A stretch of DNA of 64,000 bases from contig CM068552.1 in NCBI GenBank assembly GCA_035048495.1, positions 27,220,154 to 27,284,153 on the forward strand, in the 5' to 3' direction. Of the stretch, positions 46,990 through 58,652 are shown piece by piece. Both the position numbers and the translations under genes were made by a program. The number at the start of each line of letters is the position of its first letter. Position 1 is the stretch's first letter. The stretch comes from Euptelea pleiosperma (lineage: Eukaryota > Streptophyta > Magnoliopsida > Ranunculales > Eupteleaceae). Under the pieces are notes generated by a model that saw only the letters and a program-made list of their open reading frames with translations, ran no database searches and was not told the DNA's origin.

Positions 46990-48342
46990 TCCCTCTATCA
47001 ACTAGATCTTGGATAAATCCCTACAACGCATAACATCGATTAGTCACATGGTCACGTGCCTTATGTTACGCACAATATGTCTCTCTGGTCTATCTTCATA
47101 TGTTCTTCTAGGGGGTCTGTAAAAGGATTTTTCCCTGATGCTCTCCAAAATTACAGATAGAGATGCTGTCAGGGGGGTATATTCCCTATCCTGGAATTGC
47201 TTCTTTTTCTCTTCTGGTTCTTTTCTCACGGACTCGGTACTGCTCCTCTTTTCTCCTCGTTTCTCACTACTCCTCCCTGCTGAAGTTTTCACTTCTTGTA
47301 CTCGACTCTTCTAGGTCTCATTCCTGACCCGAATTGATTCATCTACTCGGATGTGCTCCTCGATAACTAGATAAGCGTCTTCTAGTTGGGAGAAATTTTG
47401 TATTACCAGAGTTTCGTGAGCTCTACTTCCTGCGAAAACCCCAATCTGTAGGGCATATGCGGCAGTTTTCTCATCCATCTGGTCTACTAATATAACCTCT
47501 TTCTTGAAACGAGTAAGATAATCTCTTAGAGATTCATTCTCTGTTTGTCGAACACTTAACAAAGATGTTACATTTAGCATTTGCTTTCTCTAGTGATAAT
47601 AATGCCGTACGAATGCATCTTCCAAATCTTCGAAGATTTGTATGGAGTCGGGACCAAGGTTGTGAAACCAAGTTAGGGCCGGGCCTTTCAGACTTGCAGG
47701 AAAAAGTCAAAATCTTAATCCATCATAAACTGGTGACTCCCAGAGTACCATGAGCTGTTTATAGTGTAACATGTGTTCTACTGGATCTGATGATCCGTCG
47801 AACATCTCAAATTTTGGCTGTATAAATTTCTTTGGGATTTCCGATCTTAGGATCCCTTCAGAAAATGGCGAAGATCTCAACATCCTCAGGGCTTCCCTGG
47901 ATGCTCCAGCTGCCGACTTTTGTCCCAGTTTCGGCCTTCTCTCTCTGTCTTTCTTGATCATCTCAGTTACTTTCTCCACAATGACTAAGCGATCAGGGTC
48001 TGGCTGATTTTTCATCTTTTTCGCTAGTTCACGACCGGGTGCATGTGACTCTCTCCTGTCAGAGCTGATCTCTAATTCTTTCCTTCCAGCTTCTTCCTCG
48101 TGACAAGTTTTGCTTGAATCCCTCTGATAGCCTTCCGAGGCTTGTAATTTTAATGCTTCATTCTCCTTTCTGATCTCCTTCATGTCTTCTCTCATGGCGG
48201 CCATCTCTGCCATTAGCATCTTAGCTATTTTCTCTAAACTTGTCTAGGCTGGGACGTCAGCCTCATTATTCTCTGGCTGAGCCCTGACGTCCTCATCAAC
48301 TTCCTTTTCCTTAGAAGCTCCAAGTAATCTCCGCGAAGGCAT
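46990..48342 (-). pseudogene. Element C gag
   Basis: The likely start is the ATG at 48342. A coiled-coil N terminus (MREDMKEIRKENEALKLQ) is followed by KFEMFDGSSDPVEHMLHYK, LKGPALTWFHNL, ENESLRDYLTRFKKE and a basic linker. In-frame stops at 48244, 47707 and about 47593 interrupt it. Confidence 0.82.
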
Positions 48343-48397
48343 TCTGAATCCGTCTGAATTAATCAAGCTCTGGAGAGCGCGTAAGTCTTCTTCGATT

Positions 48398-48414
48398 TCC
48401 CACGGACGGCGCCA
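48398..48414 (-). promoter_or_regulatory. Element C primer binding site
   Basis: The minus strand reads TGGCGCCGTCCGTGGGA, four bases from the LTR end at 48419. This proves minus orientation. Confidence 0.78.
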
Positions 48415-48418
48415 AAGA

Positions 48419-49342
48419 TGTAGGGAATAAATCCACACACCCTCAAAATACGTGCTTTTTCCACGGGCTTGATGTCCTTTCCGTGCTGCTGGATCGAGGT
48501 CCTAAGACAGATTTTGAGATCCGAGGTCAGGTTCTGAGGTGTCCGAGATCAGATTCCGAGGCATCTGAAGTCAGGTTCTTAGGTGTCCGAGGTATCTGAA
48601 GTCAGGTTCCGAGGTGTCCGAGATTAGATTCCGAGGCCGTTGGATGATCCTGCAAATAACTCAATATGGTGGAATCCCACCAAATGAGCCTCCGATGCTT
48701 AAGTCAGTCTTCTGAGTAAAATATATGATCAAGTTTTAATCCCAAAGATTGCATCCTTTTTACTGTAGCAAATGTTGCTATTTATAGCATTCAAAGCTAG
48801 ATATTTATGTAGATATTTTATATGAACCAATAAGAATTCACCATGTGCCTTTCAATAATATTCTTCAAGTATAAAGGTAATTCCGAGGTTGCCGAGGTTA
48901 CCGAATATCATATCCGAGACTTCAGAGGATCCCGAATAAGGTGCCTAAGATCTCTGAATTTCTCGAGAATGATACTGGGAACAGTTTGTTCTTTACTTCA
49001 AGGTTGGCAAAACCCCTAAGTGTCACCCGAGGATCCGAGGTTACATTTGTCATAGCACCCGAGGTGTCCGAGGTACCCGAGGTACGCGTACCCGAAATAT
49101 CCGAGGTTACATTGTCATAGGACCCGAGGTGCTCGAGATACCCGAGGTATCCGAGGGCTCCGAGATAATTGTGCCTGAGGTACCCGAGGTACTTGTACCC
49201 GAGGTGGCGCTGCCTGAGGTTCCGAGGTTCCAAGTGAAGTTTTTCCAATTCCAAGTTTTAAGGCACGCCATGTGTCAGTCGAAGAATGTGACATATGTAA
49301 CAATTTCATACGTCCACGTGTCAACAGTTTTTACCCCCCACA
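48419..49342 (-). repeat. Element C right (5') LTR
   Basis: It is 924 bp and near-identical to the left LTR, with one main length difference (a missing block of ccgaggt-type repeats). The high identity makes element C relatively young. Confidence 0.9.
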
Positions 49343-49347
49343 ACCAC

Positions 49348-49758
49348 CACCACCCATTTAAAAAGAGTAAAACTTCTGTCAGCGTTGTGACCGCTGTGAC
49401 AAATGTTTCTGTCACACGCACAATACGAGCCACGTGGCACACACTTAGTTGACGCTGACTGTATGGATGTTTGAACAGTCCCTCGGTGGACCTCTAAACC
49501 AAAAATCAGCCTGATTAGTGATTTCTAAGCTATTCGATTGTAGTCATTTCATGGGTTGATTTTAACGGTAGGATATGAGCATTATTTGGGTGCAAAGACC
49601 CAAAGGTTGTAAATCACTAATCAGGCTGAATTTTTGATCTTTTCCAATATTAAACCAAACAACTTGAAAACTAATTCTAGGAAATGGGTTTCTAAGAAAT
49701 GGCACTTCCCGGAAAACCCACTTCCTAGAAAACAACTTCTATCGAACCAAATGCAGCC
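49348..49758. mobile_element. Harbinger-like non-autonomous element, right part
   Basis: This is the continuation of the element starting at 37841, beyond element C. It includes a ~280-bp stretch (49370-49650) related to the palindromic element at 61432-61820, including the phrase aatcagcctgattagtgatt. It ends gaaccaaatgcagcc, followed by TTA (49759-49761). Confidence 0.55.
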
Positions 49759-50275
49759 TTAGGGCCTGTTTGGTACGTGAGAAAAAGGGTTCCGACGGCG
49801 AATATTTAGCCAGGCGAATATTATCTTGGCCAAATATTTGCTCATAGCAATATTTAACAATGTTTGGTACGTGTATGAGCTAGCTCACTTCAGCTTACTT
49901 CATTTTCTTTCAATTTGAGTGGGTCCCACATATCAAAGTAAGTCAAAAATAGGTTGGGCGAGTGCGGGAACCACATATAATGTCGAAGGATAAAAAAAAA
50001 TTTATTTTTATCTTTTTTATATATTAAAAAATTAATTTTTATTGAAAATAGTGATTTTCCGGCGAGAAAATAAAATTTTCTCACCAAGGCATAATCGGCA
50101 TGAAAATATTTTCACAGGAGGGGTTGATCAAATGTTTTCCCGCCATGGAGGGCAAATATGTGGGCCCGGCTAAATATTCGCCGAGGGCGAGTGGCTGCCA
50201 AACACAGCCGGGCAAATATTAGCGCGGCTAAATATTTTATTTGTCCGCCGAGGTGCGTTACCAAACAGGCCCTTA
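49759..50275. mobile_element. PIF/Harbinger (Tourist-like) MITE
   Basis: The element spans 49762-50272 (511 bp). Its inverted termini are gggcctgtttggtac and gttaccaaacaggccc, flanked by TTA at 49759-49761 and 50273-50275. Its interior has repeated (c)gaatattt/aaatattcg blocks. It has no coding capacity. Confidence 0.85.
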
Positions 50276-51258
50276 GTGTTAGAGTTGGAGGTTGATATTT
50301 CTTATGTGATGGAGGTGGAACCTTTTACTTATGCTGAAGAGGAGAATAGATTCGGAATCGAAAAATTTTAAGGGTTTCTTGCATTTGCATTTAATGAAGT
50401 TGTTTTGGAATGTCAGGATAAGATCGTAGTCTCTTAAGGTGATGATTTGATGTTTTTAAGCTGAAAGCGTGAGCCCGAGGCTTTGGGCTTTGTTGATACG
50501 CATAAGGAGAAAGAAGGCCGAATATATGGGCTTAATATAAGGTGATGAGGTTGGATAGGTACTTTTCTCATTGGCATTTCTTCAAATATATGTTCCTTAA
50601 ACAAGATTTTCTCACTTGGCACTGTGACAACAAAATACGTGTTTTTGTTGCCGTGCGTTTGTATCAAACACGGCATAAGATTCAGGATTAATATATAGTC
50701 CGGCTGTGCTGGTCATCTATTGTCCATCTGTAGCACTAAAGAATGACACGAGGTAGTGTAAGGACGGGGGCAACTGGGACAACAAGTTTAGGGGTTCTAT
50801 CCCAATCCTGTTAAATCAGATGAAAAAGGTGAGAGAAACAAAACTTCTCCTTTACCTTTTCTATATCAGTAAAGGAGGGGAGAAAAAAGGAAAATTCTCC
50901 CTTTCCCCAGCACTTATCCTAGCCAAGGACTAAACCTACCCCCATAGCCAAACACTTATCCTAGCCAAGGACTAAACCTACCCCCATGGCCAAACAAATC
51001 TTAGCTAGTAGGTGCTAGATGGCTACTCCAAAAGGTGGAAATAATTCATTAAGGAAGATATTATCAGCTTTTTACCATTTCCAGTCAACGTTTGTTAGAA
51101 ATGCCCTTCTCATTTCAACTGGACTTTTGACAAAAAGGGAAAAGGACAGTTTTACTATTGGCCATTTTGTCAAACAATGTCAAATGTTGACTGAAAAAAG
51201 TAAAAAACTCAATTGGAAAAATCATTACACCTTTTTTTTTAATCTTTTCCCCAATAAA
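50276..51258. other. Unassigned spacer with a 42-bp tandem pair
   Basis: No gene is recognised. A 42-bp unit beginning cacttatcctagccaagg is repeated exactly in tandem at 50911-50952 and 50953-50994, with one mismatch at the end. Confidence 0.6.
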
Positions 51259-51568
51259 GGAATGCTAGCAAGCAACGCTTAAATGTGTTCCACTTATGCA
51301 ACCCAGCAAAAACACAAGAAAAAAAAATCACAAGTTGGGGCCATTGACCATTAGATTCAAGAGATCCACGGTCCACGAGGCAACAATTATTTTACACTTT
51401 ACAGTCGTTGCCTTGTGTACCGTAGATCTCTTGAATCCTATTGTCAATGGCTTCAAAAATACATATTTTAATTTAAATTGTGTGGTTTTCGTGCATTCTC
51501 CTTGTCTTTTGCAGGGATAATGCATCCGTGGAACGCCGTTAAGTCGTCGCTTGCTAGCATTCCTCCTG
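51259..51568. mobile_element. Long-TIR MITE, copy 1 (GGAATGCTAGCAAGC family)
   Basis: Inverted ends are aggaatgctagcaagc and gcttgctagcattcct. A second inner inverted pair (gccattgaccattagattca at about 51341 and its partner ending at about 51451) makes the whole unit a nested palindrome. Related copies are 58474-58575 and 63312-63465. It lies just 3' of plantacyanin 1, inside the duplicated segment. Confidence 0.7.
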
Positions 51569-51841
51569 TCCAATAAATTTTTTTTTTTTTTTGTTCCCTT
51601 TAGGTAATAACAGTCATTTATCGTTCTTACCTAATCACTTACTATAAGGGGCCCCACAAACCAAACCACGCCACATAAATAAATACCTATTGAGCATAGT
51701 TCATCACTTCACCTACCAAACTCTTCTCTTTTTATTTAGTAGCCACTCAAGTTACATAAGGCTCATCACTCTGCAACCACTCATAGTAAAAGTACATATC
51801 TATCGATATATATTAGTAATAATGATATTATGCATCTCGAA

Positions 51842-52323
51842 TTAAACTGCGTTAACAGCAATCTTCATCCCCGACTGACAGTGCCCGGCAAAATTGCAGA
51901 TGAAGAAATTCTGACCCTTCACTAGCTTGATCTGATCATTTCCTGTCTGATACACTTTTGCACCTTTTGGGGTCTGGCAATTGCTGTAGCTATTCCTGTT
52001 TACTGTAACCACGTTGTGGATCGTTGGATTGTACTTGAAAACTACACCATGAACACAAGTTTGGTGGAGTCACACTTAAGAGGTTTAATTTAAATCAAAA
52101 TATAACAAATCACTTGAAAGGCTAACAATACATAGTACATACCCAGTACGTCACCGGCTCTGAAACTTTTCCCCTTGGGCCAAGTAGCCGTGTTAAAGGT
52201 CCAACCGCCGGAATCACCGACTGTGTAAGTCGCTGCGTGAACGATCTCGCAGTGAACCAGTAGACAGAGTAGTGAAACTACTGCAATAGTTACAGCTCTA
52301 GCACTGCCTCTTCCCTGTGCCAT
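51842..52323 (-). CDS. Plantacyanin (basic blue copper protein) 1, 2 exons
   Basis: Exons on the minus strand are 52323-52143 and 52041-51842, with a phase-1 GT..AG intron, giving 126 residues, the usual plantacyanin length. An N-terminal signal peptide (about residues 1-30, hydrophobic VTIAVVSLLCLLV) predicts secretion to the cell wall. The phytocyanin fold starts at TYTVGDSGGW. Type I copper ligands are visible as His in PTIHNV and Cys, His and Met in CNFAGHCQSGM. There is no GPI-anchor tail, so it is a soluble plantacyanin. Family members act in redox or cell-wall processes such as pollen-tube guidance. The MAQGRG start is chosen because the paralogue has the same start and no upstream in-frame Met. 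A TATA box is at 52425-52432. It is about 90% identical to the copy at 60340-60808. Confidence 0.93.
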
Positions 52324-52424
52324 CTTACTGCAAACAACTATCCAAACTACAAGAAGAAGAAGAAGAAGAAGAGAAGACAAGGGCTGAAGCTAAGGATTGT
52401 GATGATCTCAAAGGAGGAGGCTAG

Positions 52425-52432
52425 CTTTTATA
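52425..52432 (-). promoter_or_regulatory. TATA box of plantacyanin 1
   Basis: TATAAAAG on the minus strand lies about 100 bp upstream of the ATG. The same box is conserved in the paralogue at 60907-60914. Confidence 0.6.
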
Positions 52433-52869
52433 GGGGTGTTTGGGCATGAACCTCGAAGGGTCCCATAGATTTGAGAAATGTAGGGGGGTGAAGAAGATTT
52501 TACTGACCAGACTGTCAAAAAGTCATGTTAAATATCTTTAAATTTGGCTAACAACCCACATTGGCCATTAAGTTGGACTTTCAGATCCCATCAGTCCGGA
52601 TTTCCGCTACCGTCAAAGTTAATTGAATGACTCTTGTCTGAATCTAATAATTCTTAACGGAGAAATCCAAGGTACCCGTCAACCCGAGTATACGATGCGA
52701 ATGTTCTACCTTTCTGATACTCGGAAAAATTGCACAAGTGCAGGGGTGGTGGGACCTACCGACCATAGATCTGAAATGGAAGATCATATCGTAGCGGTCC
52801 GTTCATTAGACCTTTTCTCGGGATTTTGGTGTACAAGATCTCTTGGGTGGGACCACTAATGTTCGTGCC

Positions 52870-53099
52870 ATGTGCGTCAATACGAGGTTAGTGAATTATG
52901 ACTATCATTAAGTATAGCAGATTATAATTACTGAATTCTGATTTTCAGATCAGTGGGCCACCCCTTGGAAAGACCACAAACCTAACTTTTTTTTTTTTTT
53001 TTGTGAAGACCACAAACCTAACTATCATATAGGCCAAGACCATATTGATCTCTAGCACCAACACACGAGCCAAAACATGGAAGTTTGTAGTGACTTATT
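52870..53099. other. Spacer after the plantacyanin 1 duplication block
   Basis: No gene is recognised. Homology to the second duplication block ends near 52870. Confidence 0.4.
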
Positions 53100-53650
53100 T
53101 TTTTTCGATGCTTGGACTTCTTCATGAAAAGAGATCATCTCGCGAATGTCAAGCCCACCCAGTAACGGCCAGCCAGAGACACTCCGACGATCAAATCAGC
53201 TCTTCTTTCACAGAAATCAAGCCGAAGCCACTGGGGTCAAAGTTGCATACCTTTAATTATCGTACGCAGCTCCTTTATATAGATCATGGTTAGTCTCCTA
53301 AAATAGAAGGTTTTCCTCTCAAGAGAGGGAAACCTTCCTAGCTTGCACCAGATAGGCTCACGAGGTCATTGTGTCCGATTAGGGTACGACCTTTTATTTC
53401 TAAAAATTTAAGTCTTCTCGATTTGGAAACTCTCATTTCCCCTCTAAAATCATTTCAACACTAGGAGTGTGCGCTCTATTAGGAAACATGCATTGGGAAA
53501 ACTTGTCTAGCTTACCAACTGGATTCCCCATGATCGAGGAGTGCCTGCAGACTTGAGGGTCACATTTACCCTTATGCGAAGCTGATCATCAACCTAGCAG
53601 ACTTGTTGTCAGTTCTGTAACGATTAATATGGTTTCAATGAGCTCTATTA
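53100..53650. repeat. Relic LTR-like sequence (Tat type)
   Basis: 'gacactccgacgatcaaatcagc' near 53170 followed by 'cctttatatagatc' near 53272 mirrors the 'cacactccgacgctcaagtcag' and 'ctctttatagggctc' order in the LTRs of element A. Boundaries are not identifiable. Confidence 0.35.
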
Positions 53651-53772
53651 TACATTGACAAGCTTCACCGAGAGGGCCGAAAGCATCACAATGCTAGTGC
53701 AACTCATCATGCCTCATGTAAGATTGATTCATGCAAACAGTCGCCCCCTTTCGAGTGGACGGCTAACACTAC

Positions 53773-54112
53773 TTGTTCAATCCATTAACCCGAGAAACAA
53801 TATTTGTCAGACCATATCCTTGGGCACCGCACGAGTTTCATTCAGTATTATTCGAAGATTACATTGCGATCAGGATATCACCAGTGATGGTGAAAGATGA
53901 TTATATATCAAATACGGTGTTTCATACGAGATATGGGCACTATGAGTTTTTAGTGATGCCATTCAGATTGACTAATGCTCCGACAACATTTATGGACTTG
54001 ATGAATAGAATTTTCCGTTCCTACTTAGATCAATTCTTAATAGTATCCATAGACGATATCCTTATTTACTCGAAGATTCGAGAGAAGCAAGAGCGACATT
54101 TGAGGATTATTG
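53773..54112 (+). pseudogene. Chromovirus-like reverse transcriptase fragment
   Basis: An open stretch reads [32 protein letters not shown] and [10 protein letters not shown], the core RT motifs of plant chromoviruses (the usual form is [11 protein letters not shown]). The N-terminal part is decayed. It stops abruptly at an LTR-like start (TGTCACGCCCC) at 54113. Confidence 0.82.
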
Positions 54113-56190
54113 TCACGCCCCGATTCCGGATGCCCAGATACAACCCAAAAATTCGTGGATCGACCTGTACCCAAACTCAGAGATGATCCATAAATGTCTC
54201 ATAGTGGTCTAATTAGGTCAATTAGACTACTAAAATTCATTCGAAAACCATTAAAAAATCCCACGATGGTCAACTAGGTCAAATAAGTCAAGAGAATTAA
54301 AAGAACGTCAACTCAGTCAATTGAGTGTTCTAAAGTTAACTACAGTTCAAGTTGATGTATTAAAATTAGAAATAATCATATTTATAGCAGAAAATAAATA
54401 ATTAAACTAATTTACAAATCAAACTAATTTAATCGTTCAATTAAGTATAAGAAGAAATTTGTGAGAATATGCTCTCAATCAAAGACATGCATGCCCGTAA
54501 AAATAAATAAATAATGTTATAAAATAATCAAATACAGCTTTCTAAAGTGTGGGATAATCGACTCCCAAATCATCGTCGATCTTTTCGAGTACACCGGAGT
54601 CTTCTATCTCAAAATCATCCCACGTACCCGGTTCCTCAAAATCTGAAAATGGTATTGGTGGCACCATGAGCCGAGACCCAGTAATACAACAGTGTGCATG
54701 GTATGATTTCATACTATATAAGTTTTAAACCAAGGTATGCATCTCAATCATATAATAAGGCTGACATGAATATGAAGGTGAATGCAAGTGAGTACGGGAT
54801 GCAAATGCAACTAGTACCCATAATCACATAAGGTATCTCCTTCCCGAACTAAAAGCGGTTTCATCGACCCATCTGTATAATATAATAACATCTGTGGCCT
54901 TTTATCCTAGGGTACCGAACCCTGATTAATAATAAAACCAATATAAACATATAAATATACTACCACGTTCCCTTATGCACCCCTTATATGAAATGACGTG
55001 ATGATCATGATATGACAACAAGATGGTACTATGGTTATATGGCATTAGCAACACATGTATTTAACACTTAAATAATTATATAAAATAAATGCATGATCAT
55101 CAAGAGTAATGTCCTGGAAACGAACTAGGGTTAAACATGAATAACATGTAACAATCACCAAATATCACAATCAACATCGAAGAACAATATTAGTGAAAAT
55201 CTCAAGAAAATCCAACACTCAATGGTCGAACCCTATGAACGATCCATCACACAAGGTCGAACCCCAAAGAGGGATCCAAGGTACATGGCCAAACCCTATG
55301 AGAGATCCAAGACACATGGGTGGGATCTCTGCATACAAGTCTAAGTCAACCAAGCTAAGGTTTAGTCAGACAACAAGGACTAAACCTCTTAATAGTCAAT
55401 AAGTCATGACCGAACCACTAAGGGTTTCGGAGGCCATTAATCATCCAAAATCCAAAAAATAGATTTTTTGCAAAAAATTATATTTTCCTTGTAAAAATTA
55501 TAATTAAATAAATATAAATTAGAAAAATACAACCTCAATAGATTTGAAGAATATATTAACTGAGGTTTCTAGAAAAAATAAATTCAAAATATTTATTTCT
55601 AAAATATAAGTCAAACTTTTCAAAGAAGTGAACTGCACAAAATCTGAAATTTTGAGTTTTGCAGAAAAGGTCAGCACATTAGAAAAATCATAACTAAATA
55701 TATATAAATCTGAAAAATACAAAATCAACGGATCTGAAAAATAGATTCATAGAAGTTTTTAAAAAAAAGAGAAAAATATTTAGTTTCAAAATATATGTGT
55801 AAATCCTTAATCAAGTGGACCGTACAGAATCTAAAATTCTAGGTTTTACAAAAAAGTCCAGCACATTAGAAAAAACATAACTAGATAAATATAACTCGAA
55901 AAAATACAAACTCAACGGATATGGAAAATAGATTAACAGAGATATCTATGAAAAATAATTAAACAAATATTCAGGTTGAAAATCTAGATCGAAATCTTTA
56001 ATGAATTGGACCGTACAGAATATAGAATTCTGGGTTTTACAGAAAAGTCAAGTACCTTAGAAAAATCATAACTAAATAAATATAAATTCAAAAAATACAA
56101 ACTCAATGGCTATCGAAAATAGATTTATAGAGATTTCTATAAAAAATAATTATAAAAATATTTAACTCATAAACATACCACAAAAATTAT
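54113..56190 (+). repeat. LTR-like sequence with ~187-bp tandem repeats
   Basis: It begins TGTCACGCCCCGATTCCGG, a common start of plant chromovirus LTRs. A tandem array lies at about 55430-56180: the block ttagaaaaatcataacta and related sequence recurs with a ~187-bp period (55676, 55863, 56050, with one more diverged earlier unit). The right end is not certain; acataccaca near 56177 is a candidate. No coding sequence is credible. Confidence 0.5.
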
Positions 56191-56601
56191 GAAGAACATG
56201 GATATCCGTTATGGTGCCAAAGGAGTCATGGTCAAACCCATGATGGTGGCACAAAACAATGATCAACTTAATAAAAGTAAACTAAATTATGCCCAAATTA
56301 GTGACCTAGAGTTAGTAAATCATCTGTCTGGCGATATCATACCTCGGGCACCAAAAAATAAAAAATACTCTGTCAATTCGGCTGAACAGTACATCTGGAT
56401 TCGGGCACATCAATCATTCTATTCTACAAACGTGCACCGGGTTCCACGCATGTACGAACAGGTCAGCTTATCAGTCACACCGGTAGATGCTACATTAAAT
56501 GCGACGAGTGACGATCGAATGACTGACGGGTAATCCAATGGACAAGATCTTTTTCAGAAGATACAACGACAAATCCTCGATCTCTTAAAAAAGGGGGGCG
56601 A
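56191..56601 (+). other. Internal 3' end of a plus-strand LTR element with polypurine tract
   Basis: AAAAAAGGGGGGCGA at 56587-56601 directly precedes the LTR start at 56602. The 114-codon frame at 56189-56533 is not recognisable as a retroelement protein. Confidence 0.55.
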
Positions 56602-57826
56602 TGTGGGTACTATATTTTCTGGCTAATAAGATGATTACGCGTGCCACTGGCACAACACGTGTGGAATATAAAAGGTCAACACCTGGCATCTTGGACCATG
56701 CGTGAATAAATGCGCCGAAGGAACCTGCACAGACGGCTATCAACATTTTTTAGTTGCACGTCATTCATGAGCAGAAAGAGCCATGTGTCAGATAAGACAT
56801 CCGAGGAAAGTGCATCTCAGAATAGGTTAGTAACAGAAAGTATTAAAGGGTCAGTAATAAATTTGTTAGTAAAGCATTCAATCCTTTCTGACAAATCATT
56901 CAACGATATACTTGTCGAGATTGACATTCAACTCATCCCGGCAAGTTCAACGACATATTTGACGGGATTGACATTCAACCCATCTCGACAAATTCGATGG
57001 CATACTTGATGGGATTGATATTGTACTCATCCTAGCAAGGTTCAATGCCATACTCAACGGGATTGATATATTATTCATCCCAGCAAGGTTTAAACGTCTT
57101 ACTTGACCTGACAAATTCAACGGTATACTTGACGGGATTGACATTCAACTCATCCCGACAAGTTCGATACTATACTTGGAGGTCAAGGCAATCAACCTTT
57201 CTCGTCAATATCTACATCTCATACTTAACGGGCAAAGCTTTCTTACCCTCCTGACAAGCAACGATATCAGAATTCTATTAAACAGATAAGTGACTCAACC
57301 AATAGGTGAACAACATGTTAAAACATCTATGTGAGAATGCCACTTGTCAGCAAATTCAATCATTACCATGTTCCTACTGTTGCTTCTCATTCGAGATATC
57401 TGCCACATAAGGCTGACACCTCAGCTGTTTCAGACCTAACTAAATTAAAGGAGTTCAAAAATTTAACATGAAGAGGTTGTATCTAACAAATTATTCCTAG
57501 ATTAGATCTGATCAATGAGAAGTAAACACATGGAAGATAAGTAATATTGATTCTCAGTCTATAAATACTTTATTTTCAAGACTAAGAAAAGGATCTTGAT
57601 CTCGCGATTTAAGATTAACAACTCTCTGGATACTAACTTGATCATCGGAGTATTGTCAACAGGTGCACTACCGCCGTTCCTAGAAGAGTTACCTCGTCAA
57701 TTGCAGTAAGAAGGCGTCCGAATCACAAGGCTACAGATTCTCTCCACTTGGCAGATCTACCTCGAGATACGAATCATTTTAACCTCGAAGATTGTGTGGG
57801 ATCAGATTAGATATTTTTCCCCCACA
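56602..57826 (+). repeat. 3' LTR of a plus-strand Tat-like element
   Basis: It is 1225 bp, starting TGTGGGTACTATATTTTC and ending TTTTTCCCCCACA. The tip resembles the LTR tips of element A (TGTGGG..CCCACA). A minisatellite of about 55 bp (attgacattcaactcatccc plus gacaagttc) occupies about 56880-57200. No matching 5' LTR is in the window, so the element is truncated. Confidence 0.72.
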
Positions 57827-58128
57827 AGTAGGTCCACCTAGAGATGGGCAAAACATCTATACGGTCAGCCGCACGTGTATAGTGGTGTCATTGGCTAAAA
57901 TGCACCTCAAACTACATGGTAAATAGTAATGCTAAAAATCTACAGTTGAAAACAAACTATGAAATAGACTAATGGATAGAAATTGCTAATCAAGATGAAT
58001 TTTTGTAGGTAGGTCCACCTAGAGATGGGAAAAACATCTATACGGTCAGTGGTCTCTAAATGTGTGCCACATGTAAGGTGCTGCCACTTGTAAAGTACAC
58101 GTGCATCGAACGTGGTGTTCCCCTAGTT
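57827..58128. repeat. Dispersed repeat, inverted copy at 62.4 kb
   Basis: About 220 bp (from 'cctagagatgggcaaaacatctatacgg' onward, longest runs not given) recur in opposite orientation at about 62370-62600. The phrases gaaaacaaactatga and caagatgaatttttgtaggt have counterparts there. The left-hand motif itself recurs at about 58017. It is probably a MITE family of unknown type. Confidence 0.55.
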
Positions 58129-58440
58129 GTTATTAATCAATGTTTAAAATTTGGAACTCGGACTTGGTTCAAAAGTCCATCAGGTCGAGTCATTGCGATA
58201 ACTCGAGTCGACTCAGCGAGTCATTAAATTAATTATTAAATATTAAAATTTAAAAAAAATATAAAAAATATATTTATTAAAATACTTTAAAAATCATAAA
58301 ATATATAAAAAATACAAAAAAGTAAAAAAAAAAAACATTTTGAGTCGGCTTGGCCGAGTTCTGAGTCAACGTGGTAAAACTTGCAAATCTGAGTTTGTAT
58401 GTCGAGTCTACTCGGCGAGTTTTAGAACATAGTTATTAAT
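58129..58440. mobile_element. Small non-autonomous DNA transposon
   Basis: The element spans 58138-58431 (294 bp), flanked by 9-bp direct repeats gttattaat at 58129-58137 and 58432-58440. Ends caatgtttaaaa and ttttagaacata are inverted with one gap. The interior has gactcggcgagt / actcggccgagt blocks in both orientations around an AT-rich core. The TSD length fits hAT (8) or Mutator (9). Confidence 0.65.
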
Positions 58441-58473
58441 AAGTTAAACAAGGACAGCCCAATTGAAATAGAG

Positions 58474-58575
58474 GAATGCTAGCAAGTGATGCCTAAAGGT
58501 GTTCCATAGATAGATGTGGATGTGGTTTTCAAGGGATGCTCTGTGCAATGCCATTAAATCATTGCTTGCTAACAT
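58474..58575. mobile_element. Long-TIR MITE, copy 2 (GGAATGCTAGCAAGC family)
   Basis: This is a short copy with ends gaggaatgctagcaag and cttgctaacattcccc. It is the duplicated counterpart of 51259-51568, because the sequence on its right (58580-58652) also matches the sequence right of copy 1. Confidence 0.6.
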
Positions 58576-58652
58576 TCCCCGTGTCGAGTAATTATCTTTT
58601 ATACTTTTTTTCTTGTAAGTAATGCCAAAAAATTATCACTCTTACTTAATCA

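Larger units (their letters stand above)
38449..49342 (-). mobile_element. Element C: Tat-like Ty3/gypsy LTR retrotransposon with antisense gene
   Basis: It has two TG..CA LTRs (38449-39448 and 48419-49342) with a perfect target duplication accac (38444-38448 and 49343-49347). The minus-strand order is 5' LTR, PBS, gag, protease, RT, RNase H, integrase, minisatellite, antisense gene and 3' LTR. It is complete in layout but every frame is damaged, including lost catalytic residues in protease and integrase. Confidence 0.9.

Noticed and set aside
52324..52380. Longer plantacyanin 1 start adding a 19-residue leucine-rich leader
   Set aside because: The paralogue at 60808 has no such extension, the normal signal peptide begins at MAQGRG, and the extension comes from a (CTT)n tract in the 5' UTR.
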